From Centroberyx gerrardi (Eukaryota > Chordata > Actinopteri > Beryciformes > Berycidae), in the NCBI RefSeq assembly GCF_048128805.1, contig NC_136017.1, forward strand, positions 11,496,807 to 11,560,806: a stretch of 64,000 nt of DNA, read 5' to 3'. The notes beneath the pieces are model-generated. The model searched no databases, was not told the origin of the DNA, and worked only from the letters and a program-made list of their open reading frames with translations. Below are positions 54,727 to 64,000 of this stretch, piece by piece. The position numbers and the translations under genes were made by a program. Positions within the stretch are counted from its first letter, which is position 1. Each line of letters opens with the position of its first letter.

Positions 54727-57580
54727 TGTGAAAAAATATGTGACAAATCATTTCCCCTCATCTCTTTCTTATGTAAATTGTTAATTGAAGGGACATATTT
54801 TCTTTTACTCTTGTCAAGTTGTGATCGCGTCTCTTGCGTTGTGTGTGTAGAAAGATGTTAACACTCCCAAGGGGGCGATCGCTTTGGTTTGTAACTGTTC
54901 AGCTGATTGAGTGTGTGTGTGTACATAGGGAGTGAGAGAGAACGAAAATGGAAATGCATGCATGTGTGTGTGTGTGTGTATAGAGTGCAGTCAGCAGTTT
55001 GCTTAAAGACAAAAGCGGAGTGTGTGTGTGTGTGCTGGCTGACGGTCAGGCAGCGGTGCAGCTGTTGTGTCTATCACTCTCAGACAGGTGGCTCTAAATC
55101 CTCAGAGTGTGTTTGGAGGCGTGTGGGAGAAAGTGCGAGAAAGTGTGAGCAAGCCTGAGGATTGAGAAACAGTCCTCAGGTAATTTTCCACTGTTCCCCC
55201 CCCCCCCCCAGGATTCCAGGCATTTTTGATTCATTAGACACAACACTCCTACGTTCTGATTACGTTTCCTGTGTTCTCATCAAACCACACCCCCATTACA
55301 TCCTAAGGAAATCCAAGAAATCACTATCAAAACAATAGGAGAACTATGTCATATAGTTATAATAGTATTTTAAAGCTTCATTTCATTACTGAAGGAAGAG
55401 ACAAAAAAAAGGCAAAAATGTAGGGCTGTTTTTCTTAATTTATTTGCATACTGCTGGTGTTTTTTGCTGCAGTTGTCTTTAACCCCATGACATACTATGA
55501 TGTTCCATTAGCCAACCTTGTCTCACACAAGTGTGGTAACAGAGCAGGCAAGTACAACTAACTCATGGCAGGAGGGACATGAATAATTTGTCTTACCGTG
55601 TCCTATTAGGCTACGGTACAGGGTTACAGAAATGTTTCAGACAACTGTTAATCTTTAATGATAATACCAATGGCACAGCAAAGAAAACTGAGCAGTTCTA
55701 TATCAAATCCACTGTAGTTCTTAGACTTTCCACCCCCACCCCATATTAGTGCTACAGATGCCCCCTTTTGTCATTTGAGCCCCTGGCCCCCCGAAGGAGG
55801 CTCTGCACGTCCCTGGGCCGAAATACAAGTGGGAGACAGACAACATAAGACAGAGCAAAGTAAAGGTTTTCTCTATAAGTGACCCAATGTTCCTCTAGAA
55901 GCGCTCTAATGTTCTGGTTCACACTGACAAGGAACTTTTCTGATGCGTTTAATCCTAAACTATGATTAAGTTCAACTGAATCAATCACAACTAAGAGAAG
56001 GCTAAAGAGTGTGTGATGCCTCGGGGCGGAAAAGTTAGCCGCTGTGCAGCTGTTGCCCCCATTCAGCCATCCCACCACCCCCTCTACCCCCACCCCACCC
56101 CACCGCACCGCACCCCCACACACAAACACTGACAATGTGTGAGACACACCCAAGGACATATGCCTCAGACTTCGAGCCAGTCGCACCATCGCACGCCAAT
56201 TGAGATGTTTGAATCGCTGCCCTGAATTCCACACTGCCGTAGCACTTGAGCTTGAGAGATGTTTAGGGATGAATAGTGCCTCTGCACAGATGGTTTCAAA
56301 CTTTATTAAATTTGAATGGCTACTAAAACACCCTGGAATAACCTATTCCAAGAAATGAATTTATAATGTCTTATGCTGAAGAGCTTTTGGGATGCGAGGT
56401 CGGCGGCGCCCTCACCCCTGCTGCTTCCCTCGCATTTTAGTTCACAGTGGAAGTTTTTGATTGGTGTTCAGTCTGATAAGCTCTTGCCATATCACTCTAC
56501 AGATGAAGGTTTATTCTCCATAGCAACAAATATGATGGGGGTCTAAAAACCACAAAATGTATCTGTATGTATGTATATTGGGAGAGTACAATATTTTTTC
56601 AGACTTTTCAAGACCTGGAAACTACCAAATTCTCACATCCCACCTATGCAATAGTAGGTCAAACACTTCTTCAGCCAGTGGCCATTCAGTGCAGAGTCAT
56701 TGATTTGCTGGACTTGGGTTAATTAAATGGTTGTGGTCCGTTTCCTCTCTTTCCTCTTATCTCTGCATTAAAGAACCGCAACCGTTGCTCACACCGACCC
56801 CTCCCTGACCCGTGTTGCTCAAAAAAACCGATTCTAATACTTATTACTCCCTTGGATCATTAATTTTTCATTACTACCCCAAATTTTTCATTGGCAGTTG
56901 CATCCTCTCTTACCGTAAAAAAAAAAAAACAGTTTAACCCAGTTACCTCCTGTGAATAACCAGGGAAGCTAAATAATGTTGATGTCCAATGTTCTTGTCT
57001 TCCTTTTACTGTAGTGGAGAAACTCGGCTTTACTGCCATTTAAACCAACTCAGTGAATTATATGGAAAATGAATGGGGCAATGGGGGTGGGATGTAGTTT
57101 TTGGATAATTCAACTTCAGTGTGATATTTATAGGCAGTGATAGTTAGTACATCTTATGTCACGTGCCACCAAATCTTTAAAACCCTTTTATACACATGAA
57201 TGTACAAAATATTAGGTACATCTTCCTGATATTGAGTTGCAGCCCCTTTTGCATAATCCACATCTCAATTGTCTCAAAGCTTAAAAATCCTTCTGCTTCT
57301 CTTTATCTATCCTTTGTGATTGGTTTAGATTTAACAAGGGAAATCAACAAGGGATAAACTAATATTTTGTTCATAAAGTATATAAATAGACTACATTTTG
57401 GGGGGCAAACTGGAGCAATGACTTATCACTAACCAGATATTTATCATTATTATTATTATTATTATTATTTTTTTTTTTTTTTTAGATTTCCAAATAAATC
57501 TCTGGTAATGTTCAGGCTTTGCTCTCCATTATAATGATTAAAGGCTGCAGGATCCGGTCTGGACTCACTCGGGCTAAGGT
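54727..57580. other. mrpl39-jam2 intergenic region
   Basis: No gene seen. GT-rich 54907-55035, C run at 55196-55210, (ATT)n plus T run at 57442-57484. Nothing else recognised. Confidence 0.5.
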
Positions 57581-57589
57581 ATGGTCAGT

Positions 57590-58084
57590 GCCACACCTTG
57601 CCATGCCCAATTTATCGACCCCGGTGTTATGTGGCCATTTGGCAGTGCAGTGCGCGTCTTGGACACGGCGCTGCGCTCTCGGCGCTCCGCCACTCGGCTC
57701 GTCTGAAAGCACCCCGCCCTCCCCTCCCCTCCATCTCCACCTCACCCAGCGCTGAGAGAGAGCACACAACAGGAGAGAAGCGCGGAGAAACACACATCCG
57801 TCACAGTGATAGTAAAACGAGGCACACCGTCGCCCGACGCCCCGACCAGGACGCCGGCGTCTCTGACCGATCCGTCCCCGGAGGTGCGCCCCGCTCGTCC
57901 CGTCCGCGCTGCCCAGCCGCGCCGCGCCGCTCCGGGCCGGTCGGTTCCTCTGGAGAGCAGTTTTCCCTGGAAGCTGGATGAATTATTGGAGAGTTGTGAA
58001 CAAGTACGAGAAGAAACCTGAGGCTCGCGATCTGCCTCCGCGGTCCTTCCAGGGAAGACGAGACTCAGCCGAGAGTTGTGGATA
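57590..58084 (+). promoter_or_regulatory. jam2: CpG-rich promoter/5'UTR of jam2
   Basis: The most CpG-dense stretch of the window outside exons, with a C-rich ccgccctcccctcccctcc Sp/KLF-like patch at about 57713-57732. It leads straight into the signal-peptide ATG at 58085. No TATA box seen. Transcription start not determinable. Confidence 0.65.
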
Positions 58085-58085
58085 A
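57978..58085 (+). other. upstream open frame ending on the jam2 start (TAATG overlap)
   Basis: ATG at 57978, 35 codons, stop TAA at 58083-58085 sharing its last A with the ATG of jam2 (58085). The Kozak context of the uORF is weak (T at -3) whereas the main start is strong (A at -3, G at +4), so leaky scanning or reinitiation is possible if the leader includes 57978. Confidence 0.5.
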
Positions 58086-58133
58086 TGGAGAGGACGCTCC
58101 TGTATCTTCCCATTGTTATTTTACTGATGCAAT
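58085..58133 (+). CDS. jam2: jam2 exon 1 (signal peptide)
   Basis: MERTLLYLPIVILLMQ plus one base; donor T/GTAAGT. Hydrophobic core LLYLPIVILL preceded by Arg3. Confidence 0.75.
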
Positions 58134-58176
58134 GTAAGTGGGATATGGCAATAATTCATTCATATGAATTAACTCT

Positions 58177-58235
<59 letters not shown>

Positions 58236-59672
58236 GATAAAGCTTAGGATAGAGATGATTAAAATGCTGGATAGCAGCATTAGTATAATTTAAACAATGA
58301 TCATGTTATTTAAAATAATTACTTTTTGTCTGTTATCAGAATGTCTTTTTCCCATACAGTAACTGTCAAATGGATGTTGTAATATCAATGCAAGTACACT
58401 GCAAAAAATGTCACTTTTTACAAGTCATTTAGTCTAGTCTAAGTCTTAAAGTCTTACACAACTGAAGAGAATCTGATGAAGGGGGTGAGATAATTTCCCT
58501 TGTTTCCAAAACAAATATTTTTCCAAGAATTTGCTTAAATCAAGAGTAATTTTCTTGATAGTGAAGTGATAGGTGTTATTCTTCAGTTTTTAGTAATAAA
58601 GTTTTTAATAATAATAATACAAAAAAAAACTAAAACAAGTGAAACTGCAATAACTGAATAACTGTAATATCTCAACCCATTGGCAGAATTTAGATTAAAA
58701 AAAAAAAAGACTTTAAGGCTGAATATGAAACTAAAACAGATGGACATTTTTTGCAGTGTATGGATGAGACAGACATTGCTCATCCATGTTTTTTTAACAA
58801 ATACTCGGACATTATTGCCCAATTCCTCAACTTGGAAAAAAAAAAAACCAACTGTGTAAGTGGGCGGTGCTGCTGGTAAAACACGGCTGGGTTCCTATGA
58901 GCTGGCCCCAAAGTTGTAGTTGGCCGGGTGCCACCCAAGGGTGTGGGCGGACCAGTGGTGGGTGGGCACCCGTTCTGGCAGAAGAGGTGCCAGCTCCGTG
59001 CATGAGGTCAATGGCTGGATTCCCACCAGTGACTCCCAACTGTTTCTTATTTTCACTCGTGACAAAGATCTGGTGTTTACATAGCAGGGATGTTACCAGG
59101 AGACAGAAAGGTTTAGGAACAAAACAGGAAAACGAATGGAAAAAACCTGAAAAATCCCATCCCATTTATAGCAAAATCACCCTCTAACTTTCCCTGCTCA
59201 GTCCACACTGAACCTCCACCGTGTGTGAATGTGGAAAAGAGAAAAGATCTAATGAGAAAGCAGTGTAAATCAAGTTGTTATGACTCCAGGGGAGTGGCTG
59301 CCGTGTGACATGGATGTGATGAGACAGTGTGAGTGAGTGACGCACATTTTACTCTCCTCCGTTTCGGTTTATGGTGCGCCCACATTGGCCACCTGTCAGG
59401 CCAGGAGGTCACGGGTTCACGGAGGTGCGGCGGTCCGTGCCGAGGCCTTCTCTGGACGGCCTGACAGAAATAACACATCGTCCGGGGAAAACGCACAGAG
59501 AGAGAGAGATGGATGTAAACAGTGTATCACGGCGGTTTATGAAGCCACAAATCAAAGCTGACTTGGCAGAGTGTGTATTGAATGCCTGTGTATTGTAATG
59601 TAAAAAAAACCTATAGGAAGTGTGTTTGGGTGGGGCTCTATGGCAAAGGGAACCCAACACCCCCCATCTCAT

Positions 59673-59710
<38 letters not shown>

Positions 59711-62700
59711 CATGTCTGACTGAGACAGCTGTTGCTCACACAGCAGTACAGGGTTACAGCCACACAGAGGGGCTTTGTTCTAACGGGGAACACACACACA
59801 CACACTCACACACACGCTGCCCTCACCCTGTTTTTCTGGATCCCCTCTCAGCTTTGAAATGTTTTTGCGCCGCCTGCGTCCGCGTTATCTGTATCCCACA
59901 GCCATACAGCGCATCTCCTACGAGTACATCTCTCCCCCTTGCTCATTTTGCTACTTGTTAATTTGAATAAGTGCCTTTAATTATTACTGCGCCATGCCTT
60001 TGACCTCGGCGCAGCCCTGGCAACACCCGCTCACTCTCTGTAACACTCTGTACGGACCACATAATGAGAGGAAGCCGTCTGCCAAGGCGCGAGCGTGCCA
60101 TCTTTCTATTTTTGCTCGGGCGAGAGGGTGGCGGTCCCTCTGTGAGTTTAAGCTGTTTCATTGTTTGGGGAGGGGGTTATGCCACACGAGAGAGATTGTG
60201 TGTGTGTGTGTGTGTGTGTGCGTGTGTCTATATGCTTGTCTGTGCTTTTGTGTCCAAACCTTTCTCTAGATATCTGTACCAGTTATTTAAAGTCGCAATA
60301 GGCCCTTTCCAGAAGAATCTATACCATAGCAAACATACCTGTTGGAAGACCTGACAAGCTAGTGGAAGACCAGCACCTGTTAAAGAGGCCCGCTGGTCAA
60401 ACTACATGAACACATGAAAGAGTTTTAAGAGTCAATATAAGTGATTTTATGCCACCAATTTCAGTTTGTCTTTCACACTCTTTAAAATAAGAAAGCGTTG
60501 TCTGATTAATGCTGAAGAAAAATCGCAATTGTAGTCCAAGTTTAGGGAAGTAACGTTATAGCTAAAGCCTTAAACTTGGTTGCCAATCTTGCTAGCTAGC
60601 TAGCTAAGCTAGGTGCCTCTAGGTAAATCAACAGCTGTGTAAACAAATCCGCTTCTTTTGCTTTCCTGTGTTAAGCAATGAAAGCAGGGTAATGTTGCGT
60701 ATGCTAGCAGTCATTGAAACATTTCTTTCTCTAAAGATCCTAGAAAATTCTTGTTGACTCTTTCTTGGATAGCTAGCCTTATATTTGGAAAGTTACACCA
60801 TGTTAAAAATTAGTCACAAATGATCTGAGCAGACCCTGTACTGACCGCTGTCTGCTTTGACGTCTTGCGATTCATTTAGGCTAACTGGTGTCGTCTTCTT
60901 TTTTCTGATATATGTTTTGTTTTTTCTCCTTGACGTGCGACAGTTTTTGGAAGTCTATGATTTCTTCTCTTGCCTTATTGGAACAGCCAACCACACAACA
61001 AAACATAACCAGTTTGCAGTGTTGATAGCAGCGAGTCAGACTAGGCTGTTGCATTGGAATAATGCGGTGGCCTCCCAACATGGCCGCTAGGTGTGTTACA
61101 ATACTTTTGCAACGCCTCTATTAGAATCACTTTATTCGCCAAATGGAAATGTACAGGAATCGGTCTTAGTGGTGCTGGTGGAGGGATGTATTGACAATTT
61201 ACATAGTCACACACAGCTCATACTGAAGCATGATACAAGAGCAATAGGACATCTCATACACTGCATGAGTGCCTGTCTGTGCTTATTTGTGCCTCTTTGT
61301 CGGTACATTTCTGCCTACATGTGTGCTTGTATGTCTGCGTATGTTAGTCTATGCTTCTATGCTTGTGTGTATGTGTGTGTGCTTGTGTTTCTATACTTGT
61401 GAGGACCAAACAAGCAGCTAATTTACGGGTAGGACTTATTTAGGTTGAGGTGAGGGTAAGGGTTAAGGTTTTTAGTGCAGAGGGTTAGACTGTAGTTGGT
61501 GGCACGTCCTCCCAAGTACATCAAGACAACCGCGTGTGTGTTTGTGTGTGCGTGTCAGTCAGTCCCTGCTCCAGCGGCCAGTCAGTCCGCCGGTCGGCCA
61601 GGCAGTGGCAAAGTGTGGGCATGTTGTCAGCCTCGCTACATCTCCCTTCCCTCAAAGAGACACCCTTCAAGGTGGCGCTGGCCCCGGTCTCACACTATGT
61701 GACAAGAGCTTCTCCCATTCGCAGTGATACTGTCTGAGAGTATCTCCCCGGCTTTCAATCCCACTCTCTCTTTTATTCATGCTTCTGCGGGTCTGTCCCC
61801 CTCTCCTGTCCTGCCCCCCCTCACCCCCATCTCGCTCTCGCTCTCGCCTCACTCACCCCCCCCAGTCCCCTCCGCCTCGTTCTCCTCCAGTCCCTTCATT
61901 TGTATTCTATTCTTAGGCTACTCATCTCTCCTTTGTCGTTCATTCTCGTCTCTTTTTAATCTCGCCGTATCTCTCGCCCCCCGTCCCTTGTTCATCCTTT
62001 AGAGAGACAATGCTCCTCGGAGGGTGTCGAGGAACACGCCGCCGAGGCCGCGGCGATAATCCTGTTACACTGGTACAAATTCACACATGGCAAAGTGACG
62101 GCGAGAGAGAGCGCGTCGGGAGGGAGAGTCTGCGTTTTTCATTCACTTAACGCAAAAGTTTGAGGGAGTGAAATTGGTGGAAATTGAGCCAACTTCGGTA
62201 AAAGCTTTTCATGTAAAAAAGAAGGAAAAAAACTTGACTGCACGATGCTGCATTTGGAAAATATCATTTCTATTACATAGGCTGTTATTTAAATACCAAA
62301 AGGGGATCTTGCTTATATTTTACCTAGGTTTTGGGCATTAAGGTTTCAGTGAACTTTAGGTCTGATTGTAACCTCCATGCTGGGTTTTTATGGCCATCCA
62401 ACATGGCTGCCTTCCTGTTCTATTCCATCCACACTTCCGGTTCCTCCCTGCTGCCCTTTGTCTCAGCCTGGCCTCCATTCTTCCATGCAGCCCTGCCCTT
62501 CACAAGGGGGAAGCGGCTGAAGTTCCTAGTCATTCAATAACAATAAACTCACACAGGACGTAGAATGACAAACAGGAACCCAGCGAGCTGACGGTAACTT
62601 TGGAAATGTGACACACACTCGAAGAATAATCACCATTGCTGACAGTTCCTAAGTCACGTATTCGAGTTTTACATTAGCAAATCCTGCCAACATGTTTACA

Positions 62701-63886
62701 TGACATCAGACCTATTATTTTTTTTTTTTTGTGAGATTTTAATCTGTCCCTATGCATCATGGTATTTGCAGAGACAATGGCAGGAAAAACAAATAGAGTG
62801 TGTGTGTGTGTGTGTGTGTGCTGGTGGGGGGGGGGGGGGTCGTTAGGTCAGTGCTTTTTGCTTTTAAGAGGAGTGTATGAAGGCTGCTCTCTTTCCTGCG
62901 ACAACCTCACTATGCCAATTTAGAAGTTTTTTCACATCTTCAATATTCACTTCCAAGTTTTTCGTAGCCCTTAATGTGCTAAGTGAGGACCCATGAGGTC
63001 CATTCAACATTTATTATGTAATTTCAAAGATTCATGGTGTTCCGTCTGAAAATCTAGGTTTTTTTCTCATTTAAGTCGTGTAAAACTTACTTTTGGGAGA
63101 TGTTAGGTTTTTAAACAGCAGTGAGCATTTGTCACTTGTGTGTGTGTGTGTCTGTGTGTGTCCAACCTACTCCCTCCTCGGATGGGCCTCTCCCATGGAC
63201 GACCTGCAGAGAACAACAGGAAGACCAAACAACAATCAGTTCCTGAACCAATCAGCTCTCAGGAAAGGCAGAGCTCCTGCTTCCTGTTCCTGTTTGGATA
63301 TCAGTGACAGGCAGGCGGCGGAGACACGGACAGGGACAGGGACCCGTCTGCCCCTCTTTCCTAAAGCCGTCCATACATCATCCACCTCCGGTTAATCTAG
63401 GCAAGATGGTTGGCGACCTTGCCCTAACCTAACCTTAGACAGCCATACGGCGGGCCGCTCCTTAACGTAGGATTAAAGCAGGAGGGGAGGGGTGGGGTGG
63501 GGGGGGTAATCCCGCCTTTACCTCAGATCTGACCAAGAAAGCCTCAGTCTGCTGCATCTGCCTCAGAGTAAAGCGAGGCGGACCGAAGACGGCCATTAAG
63601 CATTCTCCTCTTGCAGTTGGCGGGCAACATGAAGCACTTTACCAATTCACCTTGCCCCCTAATGGATGACAAGCGATATTACGTCCTGAACTGCTCTCAC
63701 CCCTCTTTTCCTTTCTCTCTCCTGTGCTCTCTCCTCCTCTTTTCTTGTTTCTCCTCCTCTCAACTCCCCCCACTTCTCTCTCTCTACCCCCACCACCCAC
63801 CCTCCCTCTATCACTACCAGGTTCCCCCTCTGTTCCTGTTACTGTGTCGAGCAACAGACACAAGGTGGAGGTGCGCGAGTTTTCAG
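58085..63886 (+). CDS. jam2: junctional adhesion molecule 2-like (first two coding exons; gene runs off window)
   Basis: JAM proteins are two-Ig-domain type I membrane proteins of cell junctions; fish Jam2/Jam3 pairs act in myoblast fusion and haematopoiesis. Exons 58085-58133 and 63821-63886 join in phase to MERTLLYLPIVILLMQCSPS then VPVTVSSNRHKVEVREFS. This is a short hydrophobic signal peptide followed by the first strand of a V-type Ig domain (VTVSS...VEVREFS). Exon sizes (49-nt coding exon 1, 66-nt exon 2, both phase 1) suit the JAM family, and JAM2 is next to MRPL39 in human. Identification rests on synteny plus about 39 residues; the a or b paralogue is unresolved. Confidence 0.7.
58179..58233. 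repeat. (CT)n, 55 nt, 45 nt inside jam2 intron 1
   Basis: Pure CT dinucleotide close to the exon 1 donor. Confidence 0.95.
58395..58760. mobile_element. 366-bp MITE with perfect 18-bp terminal inverted repeats
   Basis: TACACTGCAAAAAATGTC at 58395-58412 and its exact reverse complement at 58743-58760. AT-rich interior, no coding. CACTGCAAAAA ends resemble hAT-type fish MITEs; a clear 8-bp target duplication was not found, while a TA could be the duplicated target. Superfamily unassigned. Confidence 0.8.
60814..61006 (-). pseudogene. decayed THAP-type zinc-finger fragment
   Basis: On the minus strand from about 61006: MFCCVVGCSNKAREEIIDFQ then KLSHVKEKK, the C-x4-C start and spacing of a THAP (C2CH) domain. 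After a frameshift near 60885 another frame gives YRVCSDHL before a stop, matching the closing C-x2-H (usually CSDHF). The usual Trp is not found. THAP domains occur in Kolobok and P-type transposases and in host genes. This looks like a transposon remnant, possibly within an element that starts TTTAAAGTCGCAATAGG near 60286. Not a working gene. Confidence 0.6.
63821..63886 (+). CDS. jam2: jam2 exon 2 (start of first Ig domain)
   Basis: 66 nt, CSPSVPVTVSSNRHKVEVRE then FS and one base; acceptor atcactaccag, donor TTCAG/GTGAGG. Pyrimidine-rich tract 63700-63815 upstream. Confidence 0.72.
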
Positions 63887-64000
63887 GTGAGGGAGAACGT
63901 TCTGATGCTTCTGTCAAATTCTCAGTGGTGCAATAAGCTTTTAAAGTCAAACAGACCCAGCAGTAAAAAAAAGTCCCATGTGTATAAGTCATCAGTCGAA

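Larger units (their letters stand above)
58134..63820 (+). other. jam2: jam2 intron 1
   Basis: 5.7 kb. (CT)n at 58179-58233, an inverted-repeat MITE (58395-58760), CA/GT runs (59688-59710, 60198-60222, 62798-62820), a decayed THAP fragment (60814-61006, minus), and a retroelement-tail-like repeat at about 61120-61215 (cactttattcgccaaatgg). Pyrimidine-rich 61790-61990, and T and G homopolymers near 62717-62730 and 62826-62839. No exon seen. Confidence 0.6.

Overview
This is a vertebrate nuclear window, almost certainly from a ray-finned (teleost) fish. The evidence is the intron-rich gene structure, dense CA/GT and CT microsatellites, fish-type SINE and MITE fragments, and protein matches to single-copy vertebrate genes. 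The species cannot be told from the sequence. All four recognised genes lie on the + strand. They were recognised by hand translation of exons and recalled human proteins, not by a database search.

Layout. (1) 1-30300: the 3' two thirds of mbnl2 (muscleblind-like RNA-binding splicing regulator). The first coding exon, with zinc finger 1, lies upstream of the window. Eight exons are here: 165, 204, 261, 54, 151, 36 and 95 nt and a terminal exon. The 54-nt and 36-nt cassette exons keep exactly the lengths known from mammalian MBNL genes. The terminal exon is readable in two frames: a short Ile-Ile-Leu-Lys end, or a 41-residue alternative tail if the 95-nt exon is skipped. A 3'UTR of about 4 kb follows. 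(2) 30300-43330 and beyond: rap2a, a Ras-family GTPase of 183 residues in two exons split by a 9.8-kb intron. Its 3'UTR probably runs to about 45130 and contains a TTAA-flanked MITE. Just upstream of exon 2 lie decayed partial copies of that exon. (3) 47070-54726: mrpl39 (mitoribosomal protein mL39), ten exons, 335 residues, with one probable GC-AG intron. (4) 57500-64000: a CpG-rich promoter and the first two coding exons of a junctional adhesion molecule gene, best read as jam2. The rest of that gene lies beyond the window.

The genes do not form an operon or a pathway. mbnl2-rap2a corresponds to a human chromosome 13q32 neighbourhood and mrpl39-jam2 to a 21q21 neighbourhood, so the window joins two blocks that are separate in human. 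Introns and intergenic DNA hold several non-autonomous DNA transposon families: TTAA-flanked elements, an element with perfect 18-bp inverted repeats, and a GACCTGGGTCAAAT-ended family with about five copies. There is also a decayed THAP zinc-finger fragment and many microsatellites, several of which double as polypyrimidine tracts of real 3' splice sites. No CRISPR array, rRNA, tRNA gene or intact transposase was seen.
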